From Sorangium cellulosum (lineage in GTDB: Bacteria > Myxococcota_A > Polyangia > Polyangiales > Polyangiaceae), in NCBI RefSeq assembly GCF_002950945.1, contig NZ_CP012673.1, positions 4,649,001-4,713,000 on the forward strand: a stretch of 64,000 bases of DNA, read 5' to 3'. How positions within the stretch are numbered: position 1 is the stretch's first letter; each line of letters starts with the position of its first letter. The position numbers and the translations under genes are program-made. Below, in pieces: positions 33,963 through 42,262 of the stretch. The notes below the pieces were generated by a model, which searched no databases, had not been told where the DNA came from, and worked only from the letters and a program-made list of their open reading frames with translations.

Positions 33963-34831
33963 ATGCCGGATCGGCCGAAACAGAGCGTCCTCGCGGTGCA
34001 GAACATCAAGGGAGGGGTCGGCAAGACGACGATCGCCGTCAACCTGGCCGCGCTCCTCGCCGAAAGGCACCACAAACGTGTCCTTCTGATCGACGCCGAC
34101 CCGCAGTGCAACGCCAGCTTGTACCTGCTCAGCGACCAGCGCTTCGAGGCGAGGACACGCGAGGACAAGGAGCGCCGGGAAGGCAACCTCCACGATCTGT
34201 TTCACGGCGACGTGCGGTACTTCGACGTGGTGAGCGGGAAGCCGCACGGACCGCTGCGAAAGGTGAGCGACTACCAGGAGCTCGTGCGGACGTGCGCCGG
34301 CGGGGCTCGCTCACGCTCGTGTGCGGGAGCGCGAGGATGTTCGAGGTACAGGAGATCGCGGCGGAGATCGTCGTGTCGCGGATCAAGAAATGGTTACCCA
34401 GAACCGGCGACGCGTACGAGCACGTGACCATCGACTGCCCGCCGAGCATCAGCAGCGTCAGCCTGGCGGCGCTCAAGGCGGCGGACAAGATCCTGGTCCC
34501 GATGACGGCGGATCAGTTCTCCCTGCACGGGCTGCCGCTCCTGATGAAAGCGCTCAAGGAGTACAAGAAGGTTCTGGACATCAAGGCGAAGGTCGCCGGG
34601 GTCGTGCTGAGCATGTTCCCGCCGGCGAGGGATGCCGTTCAGCGAGCCAAGGCAGAGCGGTACGTGAAGGAAATCAGCGATCTATGCGCGGCGCAGAAGC
34701 CGGCGGTTCGCTGCCTCGCCGCGGTGATCTCCAGGAATGAAGCTTACCGTGACTCATTCGAGCGGAACGAGCCGCTGCCGTTCTCCAGCGATCCGGAACA
34801 CGCGCTCTCGTCGCCGAGCTTGAAGCCGTAG
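33963..34831 (+). pseudogene. ParA/Soj-type ATPase, frameshifted
   Basis: A ParA-family gene split between two frames. From ATG 33963 the first frame encodes LAVQNIKGGVGKTTIAVNLA (deviant Walker A) and VLLIDADPQCNASLYLL, then loses homology near 34300. The next frame resumes with LTLVCGSARMFEVQEIA, HVTIDCPPSISSVSLAALKAADKILVPMTADQFSLHGL and continues to 34831. The joint is at a GGGG run (34302-34305), where one extra G would restore a single 289-residue protein. It could be an inactive gene, a programmed frameshift or a sequence error. ParA proteins partition DNA or protein cargo. Two further odd genes follow on the same strand. Confidence 0.8.
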
Positions 34832-34862
34832 CGCAACAGGTGGGTCTTCTTGGAGGTGCGCT

Positions 34863-35275
34863 GTGACCAGTCCCGAGCGTACAGGCAGTGATGGAGTACG
34901 GGCAGCGCGAGCGCTGCTGAGCCTGGTCGACGAGCACTCGTGTCTTTCGACGCGGGACCGGCTCATCGGGAAAGGATCGAGTCGCTTCTCCGCCGACTCG
35001 CGATCTCGGCAATCGCGGATAACGTGATCGTCCTGCCGACGCTGCACTCCATCGCGCAGCTCCGAACCATCTGGGCGCCGAGTTTGCTGCCCTACAAGGC
35101 TCAAGAGTCGCGCCAGCACCTCGCAGAGAGGCTCATGAAGGACGCGGAGCGGCTTGCGCCCGACAAAATCCATGACATCACGACCCGCTTGTTAGCCGAA
35201 GGGCTGCGTGGTCCTGCCGACCGGGCGATAGCGGAGACACGCCGGAGGAGCGCGAAGAAGGCCCATGGCGATTAA
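34863..35275 (+). pseudogene. Small ParA-operon gene, apparently frameshifted; unknown family
   Basis: GTG 34863 has a perfect GGAGG six bases upstream and opens a frame reading ALLSLVDEHSCLSTRDRLIGK before ending after 54 codons. The adjacent frame picks up at RIESLLRRLAISAIADNVIVLPTL and runs to 35275. Adding one base in the GGGAAAGG at 34968-34975 would join them into one protein of about 137 residues. The product looks helical and charged, with no membrane segment. As second gene after parA it might be a partition partner, but no ParB features are visible. Confidence 0.55.
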
Positions 35276-35802
35276 GCGACAACGCCGCGACTCGCTCCGC
35301 GAGAAGCTGCTCGTGGAGGTCGGCCGGCAGGTCGAGCGCCGGCTCGCGAGCTCCGGATCGGAGCTCGCTGCCTCCCAGCAGACCCTCGCTTACCTGAACT
35401 GGCTCGCCTGGCATTGCAGCGGGTTTGCGACGGTCCCGGCGTCCTTGAACGCGGCACGAGCGGACATCGTCGCCATCCTGCATGCTGGGGCGCTCGGGGT
35501 GGAGCGCACCGCCCACGTCCACGCCCGGAGCCTGCTCGAGAACCTCGTCCGGCACTGCTACTTCGACTCGCGACCATCCCTGTTCGTCGCGCGTTACCTC
35601 CTCCCCGAGCCCCGGCGGGCGCGCCCGTTTTCTGCGCTGCATGGAGTCCGTCCCCTTGACCTGGGCGCAGCACCAGCACGGTGCGGCGCTCCGTACCTGG
35701 CGGGAGCGGAAGCGCAGGCCTTTTCTGACGAGAGATGGCTTGCTGCTCGACAGAAAGGGGCTCGCCCTGGTGGCGAGCCCAAGATCATCCCTGAAGCCGT
35801 AG
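35265..35802 (+). CDS. Conserved-looking hypothetical protein, probably frameshifted near 3' end
   Basis: ATG 35265 overlaps the preceding gene by 11 bp. The first roughly 115 residues read as a convincing helical protein (LLVEVGRQVERRLASSG, ILHAGALGVERTAHVHARSLLENLVRHCYFDSRPSLF). The HARSLLENLVRH stretch recalls DUF5677-type or abortive-infection-like helices, weakly. From about 35620 the frame becomes Arg/Pro-rich, while the next frame reads RFLRCMESVPLTWAQHQHG and closes at a TAG at 35800. A frameshift near 35620 is therefore suspected, as in the two genes upstream. Function unknown. Confidence 0.5.
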
Positions 35803-35811
35803 GCATCCGCG

Positions 35812-35951
35812 CTCAGCTCACGGCCTCGGTCGCGACGTCGAGCAGCATCGCCGGGTCAGTCGTGGCTGCCCGCCCGGACCGAGCGGCAGTCGCCGGCCTT
35901 CGCCTCCCACGGCGCTCTGGAGAATGCTCGTTCGACCCTGCGCGCACGCTA
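35812..35951 (-). pseudogene. ridA-like pseudogene with internal deletion (remnant 2)
   Basis: The minus strand reads RAFSRAPWEAKAGDCRSVRAGSH, then jumps to DPAMLLDVATEAVS followed by a stop. These match, respectively, the N-terminus and the end of the core of the intact RidA-like protein at 23177. About 250 bp of the middle is missing and the frame shifts at the join. It ends where the lipoprotein hydrolase gene ends, and it borders the decayed ParA operon on its far side from remnant 1. Confidence 0.75.
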
Positions 35952-36737
35952 ACGCACGCGAGCCTGTTCCTTCGTCTCAGGGCGCGGCCGCGCGTTCGCG
36001 TCGAGCCAGTCGAGCGCGTCGTCCATCAGGCGCTCGGCCTCGGGCATCTCTCCGTGATGTGCGCCGGGCATCTCCCGGTAGATCGCCGGGATCTTCGCCG
36101 CGAGCAGGCCTGTCGTCCCGTCCTTCATGCGGTACTTCGCGTCGAACTCCCCGCTGATCAGCACCGCCCCCTGGATGTCCCGGAGGCGCGCCGCCGAGGG
36201 CGTCGTGGGCGCGCCGAGCAACACGAGCCGCGAGTACCGCTCCGGCCAGCGCTCTGCGAGCCGCTCCCCGACATAGGCCCCCTGCGAGTAGCCGATGATC
36301 GTGAGGTCCTCCGCCGCGCCGCCGCACGCCGCCAGCGCCTTCCGGATGCGTTCGTCCGTCTCCTCGGGGTTGGGCGAGTACTTGGTGAACACGCCGTCCG
36401 CCCCGCAGGGGATGTCGCCCTGGAGCCCGAGCACGCCGCCGTGCTCGCGCGCCGCGCCCTGGAACGCCTGCACGAAGCCGAGGCCGTGCCCGCACATGCC
36501 GTGCAGGGCGATCATCCGCGGGCAGGCGCCGCCCCGGCCGGTGACGACGAACGCGGGCCGGTCGCCGGGCACTGCCATCTCGGTCGCCACGAGCGGCGGA
36601 TCCACCGGCCCCGGCGCGGCGACGGCCGTCTCCGCCTCCACCGGGCGCTCCTGCGCGAGCGCACGTTCCTCCCTGCCGCACCCCGTCGCCAGAACGGCGA
36701 GGCCGAACCCAGCTAGAGCTACAACGGAATTTTTCAT
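35949..36737 (-). CDS. Alpha/beta-hydrolase lipoprotein
   Basis: A 262-residue protein with a lipoprotein signal (FGLAVLATGC, Cys near residue 21). An alpha/beta-hydrolase domain follows, with MIALHGMCGHG (oxyanion region), IIGYSQGAYVGERLA with the nucleophile Ser, GEFDAKYR for the acid, and PGAHHGEMPEA for the His. ATG 36737 is chosen because it begins the signal peptide; GTG 36767 is possible but has no ribosome-binding site. It is probably an esterase or carboxylhydrolase anchored in the envelope. It is divergent from the nitroreductase gene, with a 294-bp region of palindromes between them. Confidence 0.85.
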   Translation of the reverse strand: MKNSVVALAGFGLAVLATGCGREERALAQERPVEAETAVAAPGPVDPPLVATEMAVPGDRPAFVVTGRGGACPRMIALHGMCGHGLGFVQAFQGAAREHGGVLGLQGDIPCGADGVFTKYSPNPEETDERIRKALAACGGAAEDLTIIGYSQGAYVGERLAERWPERYSRLVLLGAPTTPSAARLRDIQGAVLISGEFDAKYRMKDGTTGLLAAKIPAIYREMPGAHHGEMPEAERLMDDALDWLDANARPRPETKEQARVR

Positions 36738-36766
36738 AAATCTGGCGTGGAGCCAGGATCGACCCA

Positions 36767-36876
36767 CCGCAAGCGGTCAGGCGCGCGCCGCGGAATTTTC
36801 CGCACAACGGGCGAACAGAGCGGTATGTCCTCTGGAACGGAAATTGTTTCTGTCGTGACGGACCGTCGTGACGGAC
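36767..36876. promoter_or_regulatory. Cluster of palindromes and a 13-bp direct repeat between divergent genes
   Basis: Three operator-like features lie in the hydrolase/nitroreductase intergenic region. These are CCGCAAGCGG at 36767-36776, the perfect inverted repeat GCGGAATTTTCCGC at 36790-36803, and a tandem GTCGTGACGGAC at 36852 and 36865 (13-bp period). AT-rich bases around 36836-36851 may belong to a promoter. A regulator binding here could control both genes. Confidence 0.4.
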
Positions 36877-37031
36877 ACGGCGGACAGACGGATCCACCCC
36901 TGGCTGGCGGCGTCTCCCTGGACCCGTCGTGCCGTGCGCCCGCGGCAGCGAGGCGCGCGAGGAACAGCCTGGCGTGGCGGCGGGGAGGCACGTCCCACGC
37001 CCGAAGAGGAACGCGAGCGAGGAGCAAACCG

Positions 37032-37862
37032 ATGAGTGAACGCAGCGTGGCGCATTTCGGCGAGCGGTACGGCGGCGAGGGGGCGGCGCCCCGCTTCGCG
37101 CAGTGGAACGAGGTGATCGAGTCGTTGCTCGGCCATCGATCGGTGCGCCGTTATCTCCAGAAGCCGCTCCCCGAGGGCACACTCGAGCTGCTCGTGGCGG
37201 CCGCGCAGTCGGCGCCGAGCTCGTCGAACCTCCAGCTCTGGAGCGTGCTCTCCGTGCAGGACCCCGATCGGCGGCGGCGCCTCGCGGAGCTCGCCGGCGG
37301 CCAGGAGCACGTGCGCGACGCCGGGCTGTTCCTGGTCTGGCTCGCCGATCTGCGGCGGCTCGGCGACCTCGCGAAGCACCGCGGCGCCGCGCACGAGGGG
37401 CTCGACTATCTCGAGATGTTCGTCATGGCCGTGGTCGACGCCGCGCTCGCCGCGCAGAACGCGCTCGTCGCGGCCGAGTCGCTCGGCCTGGGCACGGTCT
37501 ACATCGGCGCGCTGCGGAACCACCCGGAGGCGGTCGCCGCGGAGCTCGGCCTGCCCGCGCAGGTGTTCGCCGCCTTCGGCCTGTGCGTCGGCTGGCCCGA
37601 CCCGGCGGCGCCGGCGAGCATCAAGCCGCGGCTCCCGCAGTCGGTCGTCCTGCACCACGAGCAGTACGGCGCCTTCGAGCGCTCGGTCGGCGCGCTCGAC
37701 GCCTACGACCGGATCATGGACGGCTTCTACACGAAGGAGCGCATGGGCGTCCAAGGCAGCTGGAGCCATCACTCCGCGGCGCGCGTCGCGTCGGCCCTGT
37801 CGCTGCGCGGCCGCGACCGCCTCCGCGCCGCGCTCTCCACCATGGGCTTCGCGCTCCGCTAG
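37032..37862 (+). CDS. Nitroreductase-family flavin oxidoreductase (NfsA-like)
   Basis: A 276-residue protein of the NADPH-dependent FMN nitroreductase family, closest in layout to NfsA/FRP. HRSVRRYLQKPLPEGTLELLVAAAQSAPSSSNLQLWSVL at the N-terminus binds FMN, followed by VVDAALAAQNALVAAESLGLGTVYIGALRNHP in the middle. The C-terminal third is the NfsA-type extension. AGGAG lies 7 nt before ATG 37032. It reduces nitroaromatics, quinones or flavins using NADPH, and the physiological substrate is unknown. The gene stands alone before the flavoprotein/ferredoxin pair. Confidence 0.88.
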   Translation: MSERSVAHFGERYGGEGAAPRFAQWNEVIESLLGHRSVRRYLQKPLPEGTLELLVAAAQSAPSSSNLQLWSVLSVQDPDRRRRLAELAGGQEHVRDAGLFLVWLADLRRLGDLAKHRGAAHEGLDYLEMFVMAVVDAALAAQNALVAAESLGLGTVYIGALRNHPEAVAAELGLPAQVFAAFGLCVGWPDPAAPASIKPRLPQSVVLHHEQYGAFERSVGALDAYDRIMDGFYTKERMGVQGSWSHHSAARVASALSLRGRDRLRAALSTMGFALR

Positions 37863-38052
37863 CCCTGCCCGCGCTCGTCCCTCCGGTGCGCGTGGGGCAA
37901 CACCCGAGCAGCAATCGATCATCCATCACTCGGCGAGCCTGCTGCCCCGCCAGCAACACCCCCGCGAGCGCGCCGAGCCGCCCCCGGGAACACGCGCTGG
38001 CATGTGCGGTGCAATTCGCGACAGAGGGCCTGAGCAAGGGAGTCGGTCGATC

Positions 38053-39711
38053 ATGAGCGATGGAGTGGAGCCTGGAGGAGAGGTCGGGCGTGTCCTCGAC
38101 GCGAGCGACACGTTGACCCTGGAGGCGGATGTGCTGGTCCTCGGCGGGGGGCCCGCGGGGACGTGGGCGGCGCTCGCCGCGGCGGCGAAGGGGGCGCGGG
38201 TCGTGCTCGCGGACAAGGGCTATTGCGGGAGCAGCGGCGCCACCGCGCCGTCCGGCGTCGGCGTGTGGTACGTGCCGCCGGTCCCCGAGCTGCGCGAGGC
38301 GGCCAAGTCCAGCCGGGAAGGGCTCGGCGGACACCTCTCGGACCGGGGCTGGATGGACCGCGTGCTCGACAAGACGTGGGCCAGCGTCAACGAGCTGGGG
38401 ACCTGGGGGTACCCGTTTCCGGTGGACGACGGCGGGCAGCCCGTCCGGCGCAGCCTGCAAGGGCCCGAGTACATGCGCCTCATGCGCAAGCGGGTGAAGC
38501 TCGCCGGGGTCCGCATCCTCGATCACAGCCCGGCGCTCGAGCTCCTCGTCGACGCGGACGGCGCGGTCGCCGGCGCCGCCGGCGTCTGCCGGCAGCTCGG
38601 GCAACGGTGGGTGGTGAAGGCCGGCGCCGTCGTCATCGCCACGGGCGGCTGCGCCTTCCTCAGCAAGGCCCTCGGCTGCAACGTGCTCACCGGCGACGGC
38701 GGCCTGATGGCCGCCGAGGTGGGCGCCGACCTGTCGGGCATGGAGTTCTCGAACGCCTACGCCATCGCCCCCGCCTTCGCGTCGGTGACCAAGACCCTCT
38801 TCTACAGCTGGGCGACGTTCTATTACGAGGACGGGCGCGTCATCGAGGGCGCCGGCTCGCACCGCGGCCGGTCGATCATCGCCGAGACGCTGCTCACCCA
38901 GCCGGTCTTCGCCCGGATCGACAAGGCGGACGAGGCGCTCCAGGCGTGGATGCGCACGGCCCAGCCGAACTTCTTCCTGCCGTTCGATCGCGCCGGCATC
39001 GACCCGTTCCGGCAGCGGTTCCCCGTGACCTTGCGGCTCGAGGGCACGGTGCGCGGCACCGGCGGGATCCACATCACGGGCTCGAGTTGCGCCACCTCGG
39101 CGCCCGGGCTCTACGCCGCCGGAGACGCCGCCACCCGCGAGCTCATCTGCGGCGGGTTCACGGGCGGCGGCAGCCACAACGCGGCGTGGGCGATCTCGTC
39201 GGGGCAGTGGGCCGGCGAGGGCGCCGCCCTGTTCGCGCGCAGCGTCGGCGCCCGCGGCGGCCAGCGCCAGGTCTCGGGCGCGGGCCGCGCGGCGCTCCCG
39301 GCGTCCGGCGGGGCGAGGCAGCTCGACGCCGAGGGCGTGATCCGCGCGGTGCAGGGTGAGGTCTTCCCGTACGACAAGAACCTCTTCCGCACCGAGCGCG
39401 GGCTCGCGACGTCGCTCGATCGGCTGGACTCGCTGTGGCGCGACGTGCGGCAGGCCGGCCCGGCGGCGGACGTGCGCGAGGCCGTGCGCGCCCGGGAGAG
39501 CGCGGCGATGGTCGCCACCGCCCGCTGGATGTTCAACGCGGCGCGCGCCCGCACCGAGACGCGCGGGATGCACAAACACACGGACCACCCGTCGCTCGAT
39601 GCGGCGCAGCAGCGGCGGCTGATCACCGGCGGGCTCGACCGCGTGTGGGTGCGCGCCGAGGCGCCGGCGGCGGCGCCGGCGTTCGCGGCGGCGGAGGTGA
39701 ACGCGCCATGA
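38053..39711 (+). CDS. FAD-dependent oxidoreductase (AprA/fumarate-reductase flavoprotein type)
   Basis: A 552-residue flavoprotein with a Rossmann FAD motif VLVLGGGPAGTWAALAAAAKGARVVLADKG near residue 30. An FRD/SDH-type capping region and a C-terminal return of the FAD site (APGLYAAGDAATRELICGGFTGGGSHNAAWAISSGQ, near residue 360) follow. A Glu/His/Arg set typical of succinate dehydrogenases is not obvious; the fold is closer to AprA-like flavoproteins. The stop overlaps the ferredoxin start by 4 bp, so the pair probably forms a flavoprotein/iron-sulphur complex. Similar pairs occur in sulphur-compound metabolism, but the substrate cannot be assigned here. Confidence 0.85.
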   Translation: MSDGVEPGGEVGRVLDASDTLTLEADVLVLGGGPAGTWAALAAAAKGARVVLADKGYCGSSGATAPSGVGVWYVPPVPELREAAKSSREGLGGHLSDRGWMDRVLDKTWASVNELGTWGYPFPVDDGGQPVRRSLQGPEYMRLMRKRVKLAGVRILDHSPALELLVDADGAVAGAAGVCRQLGQRWVVKAGAVVIATGGCAFLSKALGCNVLTGDGGLMAAEVGADLSGMEFSNAYAIAPAFASVTKTLFYSWATFYYEDGRVIEGAGSHRGRSIIAETLLTQPVFARIDKADEALQAWMRTAQPNFFLPFDRAGIDPFRQRFPVTLRLEGTVRGTGGIHITGSSCATSAPGLYAAGDAATRELICGGFTGGGSHNAAWAISSGQWAGEGAALFARSVGARGGQRQVSGAGRAALPASGGARQLDAEGVIRAVQGEVFPYDKNLFRTERGLATSLDRLDSLWRDVRQAGPAADVREAVRARESAAMVATARWMFNAARARTETRGMHKHTDHPSLDAAQQRRLITGGLDRVWVRAEAPAAAPAFAAAEVNAP

Positions 39712-40043
39712 TCGAGCTCGTCAGCGAGGCGCGGTGCATCGGGTGCGACCTCTGCGTCGAGGTCTGCCCCACCGACGTGTTCGATCGCGTCCCGGGCGGC
39801 GCGCCCGTCATCGCCCGGCAGAGCGACTGCCAGACGTGCTTCATGTGCGAGGCCTACTGCCCGGTGGACGCGCTCTACGTGGCGCCCCAGGCCGAGCAGC
39901 CGGTCCCGGTGGACGAGGCGCAGCTCTCGGCGTCGGGGCTGCTCGGGAGCTACCGGGCCGCGGTGGGGTGGGGGACGCGGCGCAAGCCCGGCGCCGCCGC
40001 CGACCAGACCTTCCGCGTGCTCCAGGTCGCGCGCGGCGGCTGA
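39708..40043 (+). CDS. Ferredoxin, two [4Fe-4S] clusters, partner of flavoprotein
   Basis: A 111-residue protein with two complete cluster motifs: CIGCDLCVEVCP near residue 10 and CQTCFMCEAYCP near residue 41. The last 45 residues are a tail with YRAAVGWGTRRKPG. It is coupled to the preceding FAD enzyme by an ATGA overlap. The arrangement is that of AprAB-like electron-transfer pairs, in which the ferredoxin is the beta subunit. It is the last gene of its operon, and copy D of the dispersed element begins 3 bp after the stop. Confidence 0.92.
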   Translation: MIELVSEARCIGCDLCVEVCPTDVFDRVPGGAPVIARQSDCQTCFMCEAYCPVDALYVAPQAEQPVPVDEAQLSASGLLGSYRAAVGWGTRRKPGAAADQTFRVLQVARGG

Positions 40044-40045
40044 CG

Positions 40046-40110
40046 CGAAATTTCCACCCCAGCCGCACTCGCTCTCCGGATGAGCCGGTTCGGCGGCGAT
40101 GCGCTACTGC
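40046..40110 (+). repeat. Dispersed 63-65 nt 5'-leader element, copy D (upstream of second ECF sigma gene)
   Basis: 65 nt on the plus strand: a CGAAATTTCCACC box, then the core GGATGAGCCGGTTCG and GGCGATGCGCTACTGC. It is the only plus-strand copy, and the gene downstream is also on the plus strand, so the orientation relative to the gene is conserved. CTACTGC ends 220 nt before ATG 40330. The TCACC/GGTGA pairing seen in other copies is replaced here by TTTCC/GGATGA, which is imperfect. Confidence 0.7.
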
Positions 40111-40329
40111 CTTCCGTGTGCTCCATCCGCCGGGTCGAGAGGAGCCGGCCGAACTCCGTGGGCCCTCCGCCGGCAGCTGCGGTGTCGTCTCGACTAGCCT
40201 TCATGCAAGAGTTCTCGGGAATCTCGGGGGGCTCGCCGCGATGTCCACCGGCAGCGCGCGATGAGCGCCTTGCAATGGAAACATGGGCTCGGGTACTGTG
40301 GGACATCCGCGCGACCGGTGTGCGGGACC

Positions 40330-40983
40330 ATGAGCCCCCGGAGCGATGCCGTAGTGCGCAGAGCCAGCGTTGCCATCGCTCCTCCAGAGGCGGGGAGGGG
40401 CGGTCCCGACGATGGCGCGGTGGTGCGCGCGCTCGTCGCGGGGGAGCCGTGGGCCGCGGCGGCGGTGTGGAATCAGCACGCGCCGAAGGTGTTCCGGATC
40501 GTGGCGCGGGTGCTCGGGCCGGGCGCCGACGCCGAGGACGTCACGCAGGACGTGTTCGTGCGGGTCTTCGCCAAGGTGTCCGGGCTGAGGGATCCGGACG
40601 CGCTCGGGAGCTTCATCGTCTCGATCACCCTGCGGATGCTCAAGTGGGAGCTCCGGCGGCGGCGCGTGCGGCGCATCCTCCAGCTCTCGGAGGGCGCGGA
40701 GCTCCCGGACCACCCGGTCGATCCGGTGGACAGCGAGGCGCGCGAGGCGCTCGGGCGCCTCTATGTGATCCTCAACCTGCTGAGCGCGGACGACCGGACC
40801 GTGTTCGTGCTCCGGCACATGGAGGGGATGAGCCTGCCGGAGATCGCGGAGGCGGTCGGCGTCTCGCTGGCCACGGTCAAGCGACGGCTCAGCCGGGCCA
40901 CGGAGCACGTGTCATCGCGGGTGGAGCACGATACGGCCCTCGCCGCCTACTGGATGAGAGGGAAGGCGCGAGATGAGCTCTGA
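40330..40983 (+). CDS. ECF-type RNA polymerase sigma factor, triad 2
   Basis: A 217-residue sigma factor. Region 2 has VWNQHAPKVFRIVARVLGPGADAEDVTQDVFVRVFAKV near residue 45, and region 4 has MEGMSLPEIAEAVGVSLATVKRRLSRATEH near residue 165. ATG 40330 was chosen because residues from ATG 40261 (MSALQWKHGLGYCG...) have atypical composition, but neither start has a good ribosome-binding site. It overlaps the FecR-like gene by 11 bp. It is a paralogue of the sigma factor at 30616, in the same three-gene arrangement. A copy of the dispersed element sits in its leader. Confidence 0.88.
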   Translation: MSPRSDAVVRRASVAIAPPEAGRGGPDDGAVVRALVAGEPWAAAAVWNQHAPKVFRIVARVLGPGADAEDVTQDVFVRVFAKVSGLRDPDALGSFIVSITLRMLKWELRRRRVRRILQLSEGAELPDHPVDPVDSEAREALGRLYVILNLLSADDRTVFVLRHMEGMSLPEIAEAVGVSLATVKRRLSRATEHVSSRVEHDTALAAYWMRGKARDEL

Positions 40984-42262
40984 CGAGGGGAAAGCGCTGG
41001 AGCTCGGCCCGAAGGCCGCGCAGCTGGTCGAGCTCGCCCGCGGGTCGCTCGGCACGATGTCGCACCAGCAGCGCGCGCGAGGGCTGCTCCGCGTCACGGA
41101 GAGGACCGCGGCGCGCCGGGCGCTCTGGCTGTCGCCCGTACGGGCGGGGGCGCTCTCGCTCGCCGTGGCCGCCGCGGGCGTGCTCGCCGTCCGGGGGTGG
41201 CAGCGAGGGGCCAGCGCCGATCCGCTGTCCTACGAGGTGGAGGGGGGCACCGCCCAGCAGGACGGCTCTCTCGAGGCGGGCACGTCGAGCCGCCCGAAGG
41301 TCCGGTTCTCCGACGGCACCGAGGTCGAGCTCGCCGAGGGCGCGCGCGCGCACATCGCGTCCGTGACCGGGCAGGGCGCGCGCGTCGCGCTCGACCGGGG
41401 AGAGGTCCACGCGCGTGTGGTCCACCGGTCGGAGACAGAGTGGCTGTTCGACGCCGGGCCGTTCGTGGTGACCGTGACCGGCACGGCCTTCGCGCTGGCC
41501 TGGGCGCCGGAGGACGAGCGCCTCGATCTGCGGCTCGAGAACGGCGCCGTCGCCGTCAGCGGGCCGCTGTCCGGCGCGCCGATCGCGCTTCGCGCGGGGC
41601 AGTGGCTGACCGTCCGGGTGCGCACGGGGGAGGTGATCCTCCGCGATCTCGCCGCGCAGCCAGGCGCGGCAGCGCCGCCGAGCGCCGCCCCGCCGCCGCC
41701 CGAGGGCGCCGGCGTCGAGGACCCCGGCGCGGCGCCCGCCCCCGAGCCGGGCACGGCGGCCGCGGCCCCGCGCGAGGCGGCACCCGCGGCCGAGCCGAAG
41801 CGCGGCTGGGCCGGGAAGCTCGCGGCCGGCAAGCTCGAGGCGATCGTCGACGAGGCGCAGCGCGGCGGGCTCGACGCCTGCTTCGCGGAGTGCAGCAGCG
41901 AGGAGCTCTCGGCCCTCGCGGACGCGGCGCGCTACACGCGGCGGAGCGACGTCGCGCGGCGGGCGCTGCTCGCCCAGCGCCGGCGCTTCCCGTCGACGCA
42001 CCGGGGGAAGGAGGCGGCGTTCCTGCTCGGCCGCCTCGCCGAGACCCAGGAGGGAGGCGCCGCGGCGCTCACCTGGTTCGAGACCTACCTGAAGGAGGCT
42101 CCGCAGGGCGCTTATGCCTCCGAGGCGCTCGGGCGCAAGATGGTGATCGTGCAGCGGCTCCACGGGGATGCGCAGGCCGCGATCGTCGCCCGGGAGTACC
42201 TGCGCCGGTTCCCCCGCGGAACCTACGCGCAGGCAGCGCGGGCCCTCGCTCGGACGCCGTGA
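40973..42262 (+). CDS. FecR-like transmembrane anti-sigma with C-terminal TPR-like domain, triad 2
   Basis: A 429-residue paralogue of the anti-sigma at 31290. The cytoplasmic N-terminus has about 55 residues. One membrane helix (ALSLAVAAAGVLAV) precedes a periplasmic FecR domain with RFSDGTEVELAEGARAHIAS and VHRSETEWLFDAGPFVVTVTGTAF. A Pro/Ala linker (about residues 225-280) leads to a TPR-like C-terminus (ALTWFETYLKEAPQGAYASEALG). The WF(D/E)TYL(R/K)EAP string is shared with triad 1, showing common descent. It presumably sequesters the sigma factor of its own operon. Confidence 0.85.
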   Translation: MSSDEGKALELGPKAAQLVELARGSLGTMSHQQRARGLLRVTERTAARRALWLSPVRAGALSLAVAAAGVLAVRGWQRGASADPLSYEVEGGTAQQDGSLEAGTSSRPKVRFSDGTEVELAEGARAHIASVTGQGARVALDRGEVHARVVHRSETEWLFDAGPFVVTVTGTAFALAWAPEDERLDLRLENGAVAVSGPLSGAPIALRAGQWLTVRVRTGEVILRDLAAQPGAAAPPSAAPPPPEGAGVEDPGAAPAPEPGTAAAAPREAAPAAEPKRGWAGKLAAGKLEAIVDEAQRGGLDACFAECSSEELSALADAARYTRRSDVARRALLAQRRRFPSTHRGKEAAFLLGRLAETQEGGAAALTWFETYLKEAPQGAYASEALGRKMVIVQRLHGDAQAAIVAREYLRRFPRGTYAQAARALARTP

